64,000 nt of DNA from Flavobacterium glycines (GCF_900100165.1 NZ_FNEO01000001.1:2033856-2097855), one strand, 5' to 3'; shown: positions 24,848 to 34,018, counted from the stretch's first letter. Notes: generated by a model from the sequence alone, not told the origin. Made by a program: numbers and translations.

Positions 24848-25954
24848 CTATTCCAGTCTTATTTTGTACTTCTTGATGCTTAACAGAATGAAAAACAAAG
24901 TCATTCCTATAAGAATCAGGGTTTCTTTCCAAATAATATCAATAGTGGCTCCTTTGAGCATGATGGCTTTGATGATGATGATAAACCATTTGGCCGGGAT
25001 AATATTGCTGATAATTTGCAAAGGGAGCGGCATACTCGAAATAGGAAAAATAAATCCGGATAAGATAATTACAGGAAGCATTAATCCCATTAAGGACATC
25101 ATCATTGCGGTTTGTTGTGTCTGGGCAATATTCGAAATTAGGATTCCCAATGAAAGTGCTGTTATGATGAAAAGGATACTTTCGGCGGCCAATAAAAACA
25201 AACTTCCCTGAATGGGCATTCCAAAGACAAATACGCCTAAAATGACAATCACGGTGGCATTGATTATTGAAAGAAAAACATAGGGGAATACTTTTCCTAA
25301 GATAACCTGTAATGGATTTAGTGGTGAAACAAGTAATACTTCCATCGTTCCCAGTTCTTTTTCTCTGGTAATGGATATGGAAGTCATCATCGCTGAAACT
25401 AACATCAAAATTACCGTCATTACTCCGGGAACAAAGGTAAAAACCCCTTTTAATTCAGGATTGTAATACAATTGAGTTTGGGTGTCAATAGAATAGGTTG
25501 GAATATTCGTTTTATTGACTTCCTGAATGTAATTTAGCAATATGGCATTGGTATAATTCGTAATGGTATTGGCAATATTAGGATCGGTGGCATCAGTGAT
25601 GATTTGTACTTTTCCCTGTTTTGCTGTTTGCAGGTTTTTGCTAAAATTATTTTCGAAAATAATAACCGCTTTGACTTTTCCTTTTTCAAATATGGATTGT
25701 ATTTGCGATTCGCTGTTTATGGTTTGTTCGATATGAAAATATTGAGAAGCACTGATTTTGTTAATTATTTTTTGTGTTTCGCTGTCTTTTGATTTATCCA
25801 GAATAGCAATATTGACATTGTTGATTTCATTAGTAATGGCAAAACCAAACAGCATGATTTGTGCAATAGGCATTCCAAAGAGAATAAACATCGAACGTTT
25901 ATCTCTAAAGATATGGTAAAATTCTTTTTTTATAAAGCCAAGAAACCGTTTCAT
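24848..25954 (-). CDS. ABC-2 type transporter permease (first)
   Basis: 368 residues with the same topology as its downstream paralogue (N-terminal helix, large loop, five helices). Conserved EKELGTMEVLLVSPLNPLQ is the cytoplasmic coupling region typical of YbhS/YbhR-like permeases. It starts 12 bp after an ATPase gene and is followed by a 66-bp gap. Together with the two ATPases, the HlyD-type adaptor and TolC it would span both membranes as a tripartite ABC efflux pump. Confidence 0.9.
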   Translation of the reverse strand: MKRFLGFIKKEFYHIFRDKRSMFILFGMPIAQIMLFGFAITNEINNVNIAILDKSKDSETQKIINKISASQYFHIEQTINSESQIQSIFEKGKVKAVIIFENNFSKNLQTAKQGKVQIITDATDPNIANTITNYTNAILLNYIQEVNKTNIPTYSIDTQTQLYYNPELKGVFTFVPGVMTVILMLVSAMMTSISITREKELGTMEVLLVSPLNPLQVILGKVFPYVFLSIINATVIVILGVFVFGMPIQGSLFLLAAESILFIITALSLGILISNIAQTQQTAMMMSLMGLMLPVIILSGFIFPISSMPLPLQIISNIIPAKWFIIIIKAIMLKGATIDIIWKETLILIGMTLFFILLSIKKYKIRLE

Positions 25955-25966
25955 AGTATTTTGTTT

Positions 25967-26701
25967 TTATTCAATATTTCGGGCTAATTTTAAAAACACT
26001 TCGTTCATGGAAGTTACATTGTATTGCTGTTTTAAATTTTTAGGAGAATCCAAAGCTTCAATTTTTCCTTCGACCATAATGGAAACACGGTCACAATATT
26101 CGGCTTCATCCATATAATGTGTGGTGACAAAAATGGTAGTTCCTTTGTGGGCTTCGGCATAAATCATTTCCCAGAATTGCCTTCTTGTGATAGGATCGAC
26201 GCCACCTGTGGGTTCATCCAGAAAAACAATCTTGGGTTCGTGTAGCAAAGCAACCGAAAAAGAAAGTTTTTGTTTCCAGCCTAAAGGCAAATCGCCAACG
26301 AGTTTGTTTACTTCATTTTCAAGTCCTAAATCGCTAATTAATTGGGTTGTTTTTTCTTTAATTTGATTCCGACTTAAACCATAAATTCCTCCAAAAAAAG
26401 TGATGTTTTCTTTGATGGTTAAATCATCGTACATGGAGAATTTCTGACTCATGTAACCAATGTTTTTCTTGACCATTTCGGCTTGGAAATTCACATCAAA
26501 ATCAGCCACTAAAGCTTCGCCTGAACTGGGTTTGGAAATCCCAATGAGCATTTTCATTGCGGTTGTTTTTCCGGCGCCATTGGCTCCAAGGAAACCGAAA
26601 ATTTCTCCCTTGTAAACGTCAAAAGAAATGTCATTAACAGCTATGAAATTGCCAAATTTCTTGCTGAGGTTTTTTACCGCTATGATTTTTTCCTGACTCA
26701 C
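25967..26701 (-). CDS. ABC transporter ATPase with degenerate signature motif
   Basis: 244 residues. Walker A GANGAGKTT, Walker B IVFLDEPTGGVDP and the H-loop TTHYMDEAE are intact. The signature LSGGQ is replaced by LPLGWKQ, the form seen in the second half of YbhF-like proteins, so one of the two composite ATP sites is probably regulatory. The start is GTG at 26701, with no nearby ATG. It lies 4 bp after the first ATPase gene; the two act as a heterodimer. Confidence 0.92.
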   Translation of the reverse strand: MSQEKIIAVKNLSKKFGNFIAVNDISFDVYKGEIFGFLGANGAGKTTAMKMLIGISKPSSGEALVADFDVNFQAEMVKKNIGYMSQKFSMYDDLTIKENITFFGGIYGLSRNQIKEKTTQLISDLGLENEVNKLVGDLPLGWKQKLSFSVALLHEPKIVFLDEPTGGVDPITRRQFWEMIYAEAHKGTTIFVTTHYMDEAEYCDRVSIMVEGKIEALDSPKNLKQQYNVTSMNEVFLKLARNIE

Positions 26702-26705
26702 AATG

Positions 26706-27617
26706 TTATTGGTTTAAGGTAGTTAAATCCATGAAAACATCTTCGATAGATGTTTTTGAAATGCTAATACTGATTTCAGTATGGTTTTGTTTTTTTAGAT
26801 AATTTTCTAATTCATTTGGATCGAAATCTTTGTTTTTGTCGATATAATGTATGAATTCCCCAAAAGCATAAACGCTGTATTGACCGGGATACTTTTTTAA
26901 ATCCTGAATTAATTGATGTGTATTTTTTGTTCGAATATTGTAAATGGTTTTGTTGTATTTCGAAATAATATTCTCTGGAGAATCAATTTTTAAAATACGA
27001 CCTTTTTGAATCAACGCAATCCGGTCACATAAGGCGGCTTCGTCCATGTAAGGTGTCGATACCAGAATACTGATTCCTTTTTGCTGCAATCGTTTCAGCA
27101 TTTCCCAAAATTCTTTTCTTGAAACTGGGTCAACTCCTGTGGTGGGTTCGTCCAGAAATAAAACTTTAGGTTTGTGAATCAGGGCGCAGCAAAGTGCTAA
27201 TTTCTGTTTCATTCCACCCGAAAGTGCGCCTGCTTTTCTATCTTTAAAAGGCTCAATCTGAACGTAAATCTCTTGGATTAATTCGTAGTTTTCTTCGAGT
27301 GTTGTTCCGAAAATAGTAGCAAAAAATTCGAGGTTTTCAGCCACAGTCAAATCCTGATACAAAGAAAATTTTCCCGGCATATAACCAATGGAATTCCGGA
27401 TGGCTTTGTACTCTTTTACAACATCAAAACCCGCTACAGCGGCGCTTCCTTCGTTTGCCAATAAAACAGTTGTCAGGATTCTGAAAAGAGTCGTTTTTCC
27501 GGCTCCATCAGGACCAATGAGTCCAAATAATTCTCCTTCTTTTACATCAAAAGAAATGTTGGAAACAGCTACATTGTTTTTGTAGGATTTAGAAATATTT
27601 TGGACTTTAATACTCAT
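26706..27617 (-). CDS. ABC transporter ATPase
   Basis: 303 residues from the ATG at 27617; an in-frame TTG at 27647 would add ten hydrophobic residues and is rejected. Complete nucleotide-binding motifs are present: Walker A GPDGAGKTT, signature LSGGMKQKL, Walker B VLFLDEPTTGVDP and switch STPYMDEAA. A ~75-residue C-terminal extension follows the domain. It is the canonical partner of the degenerate ATPase encoded 4 bp downstream, and the pair corresponds to the fused halves of YbhF. Confidence 0.92.
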   Translation of the reverse strand: MSIKVQNISKSYKNNVAVSNISFDVKEGELFGLIGPDGAGKTTLFRILTTVLLANEGSAAVAGFDVVKEYKAIRNSIGYMPGKFSLYQDLTVAENLEFFATIFGTTLEENYELIQEIYVQIEPFKDRKAGALSGGMKQKLALCCALIHKPKVLFLDEPTTGVDPVSRKEFWEMLKRLQQKGISILVSTPYMDEAALCDRIALIQKGRILKIDSPENIISKYNKTIYNIRTKNTHQLIQDLKKYPGQYSVYAFGEFIHYIDKNKDFDPNELENYLKKQNHTEISISISKTSIEDVFMDLTTLNQ

Positions 27618-27708
27618 AATTAATGGCAATTTCAATAACAATTTCAATTAGCAATAGCAATGTATTCTCTAATTTCCAATTTGTACCCACAACTCATAAC
27701 TCACAACT

Positions 27709-28584
27709 TTATTTGATCCACATTTCTGCCGGCATTCCTATTTTCAGGCTGCCATCGTTTTTTACTTTTATTTTCACAGCATACACCAGATTCACGCGTT
27801 CTTCTTTGGTTTGAATCACTTTTGGAGTGAATTCTGCCGAAGGAGAAATCCATGAAATCGTTCCGGGATAGCTTTTTATTTTTTTTTCAGAATCTATTTT
27901 AACGTTGACTTTTTGGGCTATTTTTAGTTGTGGCAATTGGGTTTCGCTTACATAAACGCGCAATGTCATTTCAGAAATATCGGCAATTTTATACAATGGT
28001 TTTCCAAAAACAGTTACCTCATTTGGTTCAGCATATTTGGCTAAGACCGTTCCTTTTATCGGATTGATAATGTTGGATTTCTGAATTTGGTCATTGATTT
28101 TTTCAATTTGAGCATCAATCGATCGGGCTTCATTAGTAATAGGAGCATTCTGGGTTCCTACACTTTTTATCTGTTCTTTCAGTACATGGACTTTCCCATT
28201 GATTTCGTCTACTTGTCGTTGGGTTGCGGCATTTTCGGCAAACATGTTTTTGATTCTTTTTTGCTCAATCAAAGTGGTTTTGAGCTGTTCCTGTAACACG
28301 CTGTTTTGTGACAACACATTTTTTGATTTCGAAAAAATGGTGTTTTTAGTAGCTATTAATTGCTGTTTGTTCAGGTATAATTGGGTTGTGTCAATAAGTC
28401 CCACCTGGGTGTTAGGTTCTAAAACAGTACCTTCTTCAACAGCAAACGATAGTATTTTTCCATTGGCTTCAGCTGAAATAGTGACTTCGGTTGCTTCAAA
28501 ATTGCCGTAACCGTCCGCCTTTTCATTTTCTTTATTGCAAGAAATTAAGATGCTAAAAATCAGTAGTATAATTGCTCTTTTCAT
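27709..28584 (-). CDS. HlyD-family membrane fusion lipoprotein
   Basis: 291 residues. A lipobox (LISC, lipid-bearing C16) anchors it to a membrane facing the periplasm. Barrel-sandwich halves occur around VTISAEANGKILSFAVEEG and IINPIKGTVLAKYAEPNEV, separated by a long coiled coil (about 70-160), then a beta-barrel. This is the adaptor linking the ABC permeases to TolC. It starts 7 bp after the TolC gene stop and lies 91 bp before the first ATPase gene. Confidence 0.92.
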   Translation of the reverse strand: MKRAIILLIFSILISCNKENEKADGYGNFEATEVTISAEANGKILSFAVEEGTVLEPNTQVGLIDTTQLYLNKQQLIATKNTIFSKSKNVLSQNSVLQEQLKTTLIEQKRIKNMFAENAATQRQVDEINGKVHVLKEQIKSVGTQNAPITNEARSIDAQIEKINDQIQKSNIINPIKGTVLAKYAEPNEVTVFGKPLYKIADISEMTLRVYVSETQLPQLKIAQKVNVKIDSEKKIKSYPGTISWISPSAEFTPKVIQTKEERVNLVYAVKIKVKNDGSLKIGMPAEMWIK

Positions 28585-28591
28585 GATAGTT

Positions 28592-29851
28592 TTAGTTTCC
28601 TTTTGTTATGTTATAATTGGCTTTTGCTAAAAGCAATTGGATTTCATGTAGCTTATAATTGGTTTTGGCCTCATACAAATTGGTAAATTCAACAATATAG
28701 TCTGATGCGGTGATGACTCCATTTTTAAGTTGGGCATCTGATGATTTTAAAACGGTTTCTCTCAATGCAATGATTTCTAAATCAGAACTGATAATTTCTT
28801 CGAGTTTTTGAATTTCATTGTTCATTTCCTGCAATTGTATGCTGTTGTTTAGTAAAAAAGTCTCTTTTTCGGCAGCAATAATATTTTCAGAAACAGAAAG
28901 TATTTCTTTATCTGTTTTTGATTTATTCCAGTCAAATACATTCCAATTGGCTTTCAAGCCTACCATATAAAAAGTCTGGAAAGAATTGTCGAGCATATTC
29001 AATCCCGGATTTCCATAACCAGCCTGACCAAAAGCTTTTAATTTGGGTAAATTATTTTTACTGATTGCTGTTTTAGAAATTTCAATTTGTTCGTTTTGCA
29101 AATCAAATAATTGCAATTCGGGTCTGTTGTTTTTAGAATTCGAATCTAAGTTTAGCGTGGGTTTAAGTAGAGTAGTGTTTTCGTCCAATGGTGAAGCGGT
29201 AAGTATTGAAAGATTTTCTAATGCTCTTTTTTTGTCAAATTTGATTTCGCTAAGTTGTTGTTTGATTTTTAACTCTTCGGCTTCTAAAACTTTTTCGGAT
29301 GCGGGAAGTAATGCTCCAAATTTAACTCCTGTTTTTACTTCTGTAATTTTAGATTGTAATTGTTCGCGTTTGGCCAATAAAATAGCAGCACGTTCCTGTA
29401 AAAGAAATATCGAAAAATAGAGTTGGTTAATTCTGGTTTTAAGCTGGTACAAATTAACACTAACTTGTTGTTGCTGTACTTTGGTTTGTGTTTCTTTAAT
29501 TGTATTGTTGACTTCTTGCAAGCCGCCATTGTAGATAATTTGGTTGATGTCCAGCGTTGCTCGGTATTGGTCTTTATTCAATGGATTTATAGTCGAATTT
29601 GGAATTTTCACAGGCACTTGTGTAACCTCCGATTGATAGGTAGCTTGTGCATTCAAATCGATTTTAGGAAGATAGTCTTTTGCAAGTGTTTGCAATTCTA
29701 AATTCTTTTTTTGAGATAACAATTGATTTTGTTTGGCTAAAGGGTAGTTTTTATTGGCCAAAGCATAGCAATCTTCTAAGGTCATTTTTTGTTGTGCCAC
29801 TGCTAAAAAAGGGACTAAGAATAGCAATAATATGAAGTGAGTTGGTCTCAT
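28592..29851 (-). CDS. TolC-family outer-membrane efflux protein
   Basis: 419 residues with a signal peptide ([15 protein letters not shown]). The repeated long amphipathic helices and the start motif [15 protein letters not shown] are typical of TolC/OEP channels. It forms the outer-membrane duct for the efflux pump encoded downstream. Its ATG overlaps the TetR stop codon (ATGA), so regulator and pump are translationally coupled. Confidence 0.92.
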   Translation of the reverse strand: MRPTHFILLLFLVPFLAVAQQKMTLEDCYALANKNYPLAKQNQLLSQKKNLELQTLAKDYLPKIDLNAQATYQSEVTQVPVKIPNSTINPLNKDQYRATLDINQIIYNGGLQEVNNTIKETQTKVQQQQVSVNLYQLKTRINQLYFSIFLLQERAAILLAKREQLQSKITEVKTGVKFGALLPASEKVLEAEELKIKQQLSEIKFDKKRALENLSILTASPLDENTTLLKPTLNLDSNSKNNRPELQLFDLQNEQIEISKTAISKNNLPKLKAFGQAGYGNPGLNMLDNSFQTFYMVGLKANWNVFDWNKSKTDKEILSVSENIIAAEKETFLLNNSIQLQEMNNEIQKLEEIISSDLEIIALRETVLKSSDAQLKNGVITASDYIVEFTNLYEAKTNYKLHEIQLLLAKANYNITKGN

Positions 29852-30441
29852 TTTTTTATCGAGTTAATGATTTCCTGGGCTATGCTCGTTTTTCGTTCTT
29901 CCATCATTTGATTGAATTCCAAATCGGAAAGATGCAGAATCCCTTTTACCATAATTTGTGCTGCAAAAGGAAAAACAGTCATCGAAAAAATATTCAGTAA
30001 TAATTGTTTGGGTTTGATGGTTTTTATAATTCCTGCTTCGATTTCTTTTTCAATTTGGCTAATAAATAGATCAGGATTTGGTCTGTTTGCATGAGTCAGA
30101 ATCGACATGACAAACTCCGGATTGTTGTTCATTTCCTGAATGACAAATTGGGGCAAAAAAGGATTTTCGATTACAAACGAAATATAATCATGAGTAAACT
30201 GAGTTATTTTTTCAAAAACAGATTTTTCCGAATTAAAAATAGTATTGATTTGAGGAGCAAGCTGACTGAAAGCTTTCATAAAAACGGCTTCAAAGAGTTG
30301 CTGTTTGTTTTTAAAACAATAATGCAGCATGGCTTTGTTGATTCCTGCCTCATCTGCAATTTCCTGCATGCGCGCTCCGGCGAATCCTTTTTTTTGGAAA
30401 ACAATCCGGGCTGCATTGAATATTTTTTCTTCAGTAGACAT
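29848..30441 (-). CDS. TetR/AcrR family repressor of the efflux operon
   Basis: 197 residues. The N-terminal helix-turn-helix ([28 protein letters not shown], given as two short motifs [13 protein letters not shown] and [11 protein letters not shown]) is the TetR type; the rest is a helical ligand-binding domain with a C-terminal TetR_C-like region. It is the first gene of the operon and probably represses it by binding the inverted repeat at 30458-30473, close to its own promoter. The inducer is unknown; hydrophobic drugs or bile-like compounds are common for this class. Confidence 0.92.
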   Translation of the reverse strand: MSTEEKIFNAARIVFQKKGFAGARMQEIADEAGINKAMLHYCFKNKQQLFEAVFMKAFSQLAPQINTIFNSEKSVFEKITQFTHDYISFVIENPFLPQFVIQEMNNNPEFVMSILTHANRPNPDLFISQIEKEIEAGIIKTIKPKQLLLNIFSMTVFPFAAQIMVKGILHLSDLEFNQMMEERKTSIAQEIINSIKK

Positions 30442-30457
30442 TTTTTAACTGTTTGGT

Positions 30458-30473
30458 TTAACCTTTTGGTTAA
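30458..30473. promoter_or_regulatory. Probable TetR operator in the efflux promoter
   Basis: TTAACC-TTTT-GGTTAA is a perfect inverted repeat directly downstream of a -7-like element (minus strand TACCTTTA, 30474-30481) and 17 bp before the TetR start codon, an ideal place for autorepression. Confidence 0.6.
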
Positions 30474-30500
30474 TAAAGGTATAAAAAAAAGCAATCGGAA

Positions 30501-30695
30501 TTACTTTTTTTCTTTTTTTATGAGTGAGTTGGTCAATAAGCCTCCTATTAAAGCACCGTAAAGTGTTGCGTTTAAAGGTCTGGAAGTGATTACGCAAGTG
30601 CCTGTGATGCATCCCACATATTTGTAATACAAATAACCGCCGATGGCACCAAGGATTATTCCGGTGAGTGTTATTATTAAAGTTTTTTTGTTCAT
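30501..30695 (-). CDS. DUF6132-like small membrane protein with CX4C
   Basis: 64 residues with two hydrophobic helices. Between them is the motif GC29-ITGT-C34 followed by VITSRPLNATLYGA, which I recall as the DUF6132 pattern in Bacteroidota. The two cysteines in CX4C spacing could carry a disulfide or persulfide. Its ATG overlaps the thioredoxin stop (ATGA), so the two are cotranslated. Function unknown; context is thiol/sulfur redox. Confidence 0.75.
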   Translation of the reverse strand: MNKKTLIITLTGIILGAIGGYLYYKYVGCITGTCVITSRPLNATLYGALIGGLLTNSLIKKEKK

Positions 30696-30997
30696 TTCAT
30701 TCTTTTTTCCAAAATAATATTAACAATGGTGTTTTTATCTACCACACCTGATTGTCTCCATAATTGTTTTCCGTTTTGGAATAAAATCATCGTAGGAACA
30801 CCGCGTACCTGATACTGTGCGGCAATTTGTTGATTTTTGTCCACATCAATTTTTATGATCGAAATTTGTTCCCCTAATTGGTCTTTAACTTCTTTTAGAA
30901 TGGGACTTAACATTTTGCATGGTCCGCACCAGGTAGCAAAGAAGTCAACTAAAATAGGTTTTTCAGATTGTATTAATTGGTCAAAATTACTGTTCAT
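30692..30997 (-). CDS. Thioredoxin
   Basis: 101 residues, a one-domain cytoplasmic thioredoxin. Active site FFATWC24-GP-C27K, cis-Pro motif GVPTMILF. Given its place in a cluster of small cysteine proteins it may be dedicated to the local sulfur/persulfide system rather than being the main housekeeping thioredoxin. It overlaps the upstream 68-residue gene by 11 bp and the downstream DUF6132 gene by 4 bp. Confidence 0.95.
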   Translation of the reverse strand: MNSNFDQLIQSEKPILVDFFATWCGPCKMLSPILKEVKDQLGEQISIIKIDVDKNQQIAAQYQVRGVPTMILFQNGKQLWRQSGVVDKNTIVNIILEKRMK

Positions 30998-31193
30998 CTT
31001 TATTTGTTTTTTTAGGTATTGTACATCCGTTTAAACTACATCCTGTATTAAAAATAGCCTGAAACAGGAAAAATGCAGCCATTAGACCGAAAAGTATTTC
31101 ACGATATTGAAAAGCCTGCTGCAAGGAAAATAATCCAAATAATAAGCGAATCCAACGCATGATATGCCAGTTTGTAAAAAGGAGTTGTTTCAT
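30987..31193 (-). CDS. Small membrane protein ending in a CX4C motif
   Basis: 68 residues. Two short hydrophobic segments (IRLLFGLFSLQQAF and ILFGLMAAFFLFQAIF) are followed by NTG-C52-SLNG-C57-TIPKK and a charged tail. I recall similar short proteins annotated as DUF2892-like or unnamed membrane proteins in Bacteroidota. The C-x4-C spacing equals that in the DUF6132 protein two genes downstream. Overlap of 11 bp with thioredoxin suggests functional linkage, perhaps as a membrane thiol carrier reduced by it. That is inference. Confidence 0.7.
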   Translation of the reverse strand: MKQLLFTNWHIMRWIRLLFGLFSLQQAFQYREILFGLMAAFFLFQAIFNTGCSLNGCTIPKKTNKDEQ

Positions 31194-31224
31194 GATTGTA
31201 TTTGTACTGTTTTATACTTTTTAT

Positions 31225-32025
31225 TTAAGAGATAATTTGTTCCAGTAATTCCTCAGGAATTTCAGTTTTGCTTACTATTAGGATTTCGCTAAAATTAGAA
31301 TTCATACTTACATTTAAAACGTTTCCCAAAGCTGTAAATTTACCCGATATTGTTTCTGCATAGTCATTAGAAAAGCTCCTTCCAAAGTTGTAAAGTTGGA
31401 CTATTACAGTGCTGTTTTTTTTAAATTTAAAAAATAATTCTGAATTGGCTCTGGGTGTAGCCGAGTTTTTAGCAATTTCTAATTTTAAAAAACTAAAGGC
31501 ATCTTTAAAAAGTAGTTCGTATTCTTTTTGGCTTCCGCCAAAAGGAGGACTTACCTCAAAAGTTCGATTGAATAATAAGCCGGCAAGAATTCCTTCTTCG
31601 GCTAAAAGTTGGTGCATTTTCCAAACGTATTTTTGACGTAAGAACGGGGGTAGTGCGCAAAAGAAAGTTTGTTCAATAATGAGGTCGTATTTGCCTTTAT
31701 GATCAAAAAAATCACCTAAAATGATGTTGATATTAGGATTGTTTGCAAACTTTTTTTGTAACACCGCTACTAATGTTGGAGCAATATCAATAACAGTAAC
31801 ATTCGTAAATCCTTTTTCTAAAAGATATTCAGCTTCATAAGTATTGCCACATCCCGGAATTAAAATGCGACTGTTTTTGTTTTCTAATGAGTTAATGAAA
31901 TTTTGGATGGGTGGCGCAATTTGCCCAAGATCCCATCCTGTTGTTTTAGTTTTATACTGTATGTCCCAGTAATTCTGGTCTAAAGAGCTTTCGCAAGCTG
32001 TTGTGCAGCATTGTTCTTTATTCAT
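31225..32025 (-). CDS. TPMT-family SAM-dependent methyltransferase
   Basis: 266 residues. Start block YWDIQYKTKTTGWDLGQIAPP and SAM site ILIPGCGNTYEAEYLL identify the thiopurine S-methyltransferase (TPMT) family, which methylates thiols, selenium, tellurium or halides. An N-terminal CCTTAC segment is unusual and cysteine-rich. It heads the operon methyltransferase, 68-residue protein, thioredoxin, DUF6132 with a 31-bp gap. Methylation of sulfide or thiols would fit the neighbourhood, but the substrate is not known. Confidence 0.88.
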   Translation of the reverse strand: MNKEQCCTTACESSLDQNYWDIQYKTKTTGWDLGQIAPPIQNFINSLENKNSRILIPGCGNTYEAEYLLEKGFTNVTVIDIAPTLVAVLQKKFANNPNINIILGDFFDHKGKYDLIIEQTFFCALPPFLRQKYVWKMHQLLAEEGILAGLLFNRTFEVSPPFGGSQKEYELLFKDAFSFLKLEIAKNSATPRANSELFFKFKKNSTVIVQLYNFGRSFSNDYAETISGKFTALGNVLNVSMNSNFSEILIVSKTEIPEELLEQIIS

Positions 32026-32140
32026 GATGTTTTTTTGTAGTAATTAAAAAGAAAGCATAAAAGAAGTTTACAAAAAGTAAAAATTAGTTTTTGTACTGTT
32101 TGATAAACTTCTGAGATGAACTAGGCAGAGCTGGTTTAGT

Positions 32141-32353
32141 TTAATGACTCAGTTTCTTTTTGTTGGTATTGATTCCCCAAGGAGTGTACAATGGGCAAAA
32201 ATTAATAGAAACAGTAATTAAAAGTATAGCAGCAAACGCTAACAAAAAAATACCAAGATTTCCGGTAATAGTGTGTGTAAAATACAAAGTTGCCAGGGTG
32301 AGAGCAACAATCACACGAATTGTTTTGTCGGTTTTCCCCATGTTATGTTTCAT
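32141..32353 (-). CDS. DUF2892 (YgaP transmembrane domain-like) protein
   Basis: 70 residues with two helices and the DUF2892 signature NFCPLYTPWGINT at the C-terminus; its single cysteine (C53) is conserved in my memory of the family. DUF2892 is the membrane part fused to a rhodanese in YgaP; here it stands next to a separate rhodanese-containing protein. A -7 element TAAATTTG (minus strand, 32398-32405) lies 45 bp upstream. The second in-frame ATG (residue 5) is also a possible start. Confidence 0.85.
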   Translation of the reverse strand: MKHNMGKTDKTIRVIVALTLATLYFTHTITGNLGIFLLAFAAILLITVSINFCPLYTPWGINTNKKKLSH

Positions 32354-32397
32354 GATTTCTAAAATTTAAGGGTTAAAAAACGCATCCGATAATAATA

Positions 32398-32405
32398 CAA
32401 ATTTA
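32398..32405 (-). promoter_or_regulatory. Promoter of the DUF2892 gene, -7 element
   Basis: Minus strand TAAATTTG, an exact TAnnTTTG match, 45 bp before the start codon. Unlike the neighbouring MBL-rhodanese promoter it has no recognisable GTnAC dyad at the matching distance. Confidence 0.5.
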
Positions 32406-32432
32406 GTGATTAATATTCTTAAAATCAATTTG

Positions 32433-33851
32433 TTATATGTTTAGTGTTTTGCTTTGGCATACAAAGTTTGTTTTAGGGACAGCAGTTTTCGAAATAGCAT
32501 TAAATCCGCCTTCAATTTCACTGAAATTTCTAAAACCTCTTGCTTGTAAGATAGAAGCAGCAATCATGCTTCGATAACCACCGGCACAATGAAGGAAGAA
32601 AGGTTCTTTAGGATTGATGTCTTTAATCCAATCATTGATATAAGCCAAAGGTTTAGAATAAGCTTCCTCTATATGCTCGGCAGCATATTCACTTTCTTTA
32701 CGAACATCAACAATTTTACTTTGACCAATTTTTACTTGTTTAGCAAATTCTTCTGCATTAATACGGTTTATGGTGTCGATTTCTTTGCCTGCATTTTTCC
32801 AAGCTTGAAAGCCGTCTTTTAAATGACCAAGGATATTATCAAAACCTACACGGCTTAAACGGGTTACTGTTTCTTCTTCCTGGTCAATTTCGGTAACTAA
32901 AAGAATAGGCTGTTTAACATCAGCAATTAAGGCGCCTACCCATGGTGCAAAATCGCCTTCTATTCCGATATTAATTGATTGTGGAATAAATCCTTTAGCA
33001 AATTCTGAATTTTTTCGGGTATCCAAAATTAAAGCTCCTGAATCTTCGGCAATGGCTTCAAAATCTTTTGCTTCAATAGCTTTCATTCCGTGGTTTAAAA
33101 CCGATTCAAAACTTTCATAACCCTGTTTGTTCATTGCTACGTTCATTCCAAAATAGGCCGGAGGAGGCAATAATCCGTCGGTCACTTCTTTAATAAATTC
33201 GGCTTCGGTCATGTTAGCTCTTAAAGCATAATTAGTTGCTTTTTGGTTGCCAATGGTTGAAACTGTTTCCTTGCTCATGTTTTTACCGCAGGCACTTCCG
33301 GCACCATGCGCCGGATATACAATTACGTCATCCGGCAAAGTCATGATTTTGTCTCTTAAAGAATGATATAAGGTGGCTGCTAATTGTTCCTGTGTCATAT
33401 GAGCTGCTTTTTGAGCCAAATCAGGACGACCAACATCACCAATAAACAAGGTGTCACCGGAGAAAATAGCGTGTTGTTTTCCGTTTTTGTCTAATAATAA
33501 GAAAGTAGCACTTTCCATTGTGTGTCCCGGAGTATGCAGGACTTTTATTTTGATGTTTCCAATAGTGAATTCCTGACCATCAGCAGCAATTATAGCATCA
33601 AATTCAGGTTGAGCAGTTGGTCCGTAAACAATTGGTGCTCCGGTTTCTTTGCTTAAATCCACATGTCCCGAAACGAAATCGGCATGGAAATGGGTTTCAA
33701 AAATGTATTTTAGTTTTACATTATCACGCTCTAAACGATCTAAGTAAGGCTGTACTTCGCGTAATGGGTCAATAATTGCTGCTTCACCATTTGAAGTAAT
33801 GTAATATGCTCCCTGAGCCAGACATCCGGTATATATTTGTTCGATTTTCAT
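32433..33851 (-). CDS. MBL-fold hydrolase with two rhodanese domains (persulfide dioxygenase type)
   Basis: 472 residues. Residues 1-~250 are a metallo-beta-lactamase fold with metal ligands in THFHADFVSGH, PGHTMES and SGDTLF, related to ETHE1/persulfide dioxygenases. Two rhodanese domains follow. The first (about 265-365) has no cysteine at the active-site loop (ILLVTEID) and is probably structural; the second has FFLHCAGGYRSM with a catalytic Cys. It would oxidise glutathione- or protein-persulfides and transfer sulfane sulfur. A strong promoter and a Crp/Fnr-like dyad precede it. Confidence 0.92.
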   Translation of the reverse strand: MKIEQIYTGCLAQGAYYITSNGEAAIIDPLREVQPYLDRLERDNVKLKYIFETHFHADFVSGHVDLSKETGAPIVYGPTAQPEFDAIIAADGQEFTIGNIKIKVLHTPGHTMESATFLLLDKNGKQHAIFSGDTLFIGDVGRPDLAQKAAHMTQEQLAATLYHSLRDKIMTLPDDVIVYPAHGAGSACGKNMSKETVSTIGNQKATNYALRANMTEAEFIKEVTDGLLPPPAYFGMNVAMNKQGYESFESVLNHGMKAIEAKDFEAIAEDSGALILDTRKNSEFAKGFIPQSINIGIEGDFAPWVGALIADVKQPILLVTEIDQEEETVTRLSRVGFDNILGHLKDGFQAWKNAGKEIDTINRINAEEFAKQVKIGQSKIVDVRKESEYAAEHIEEAYSKPLAYINDWIKDINPKEPFFLHCAGGYRSMIAASILQARGFRNFSEIEGGFNAISKTAVPKTNFVCQSKTLNI

Positions 33852-33877
33852 AAATATGTTTTTTTAATTTGATACAA

Positions 33878-33885
33878 CAAAGATA
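33878..33885 (-). promoter_or_regulatory. MBL-rhodanese promoter, -7 element
   Basis: Minus strand TATCTTTG, an exact TAnnTTTG match, 26 bp before the start codon. Its -33 region is poor, as expected for an activator-dependent promoter. Confidence 0.65.
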
Positions 33886-33907
33886 AAGCATACTTAAGGC
33901 GGATATA

Positions 33908-33921
33908 GTGACTAAAGTTAC
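33908..33921. promoter_or_regulatory. Crp/Fnr-like dyad upstream of MBL-rhodanese
   Basis: GTGACTAAAGTTAC is an imperfect palindrome (GTnAC-N4-GTnAC) centred 36.5 bp upstream of the last base of the -7 element, equivalent to about -41.5 from the predicted transcription start, the class II activator position. A copy with the same geometry precedes the TauE/SafE gene. Confidence 0.65.
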
Positions 33922-34010
33922 ACAAAGAATTTCAATTTCAGATTTTTAAAAATGTAGAAAAAACATAAATTTAAGTGTTGTTTTAAGTAGTGTTTTTAGG
34001 CCATTTGAGT

Positions 34011-34018
34011 TAAATTTG
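34011..34018 (+). promoter_or_regulatory. cydAB promoter, -7 element
   Basis: TAAATTTG matches TAnnTTTG, 24 bp before the cydA ATG. It also argues against the in-frame TTG at 34016, which lies inside it. Confidence 0.65.

Noticed and set aside
30091..30561. Plus-strand frame of 156 codons opposite the TetR gene
   Set aside because: It mirrors the TetR coding frame, has no family similarity and overlaps the TetR operator.
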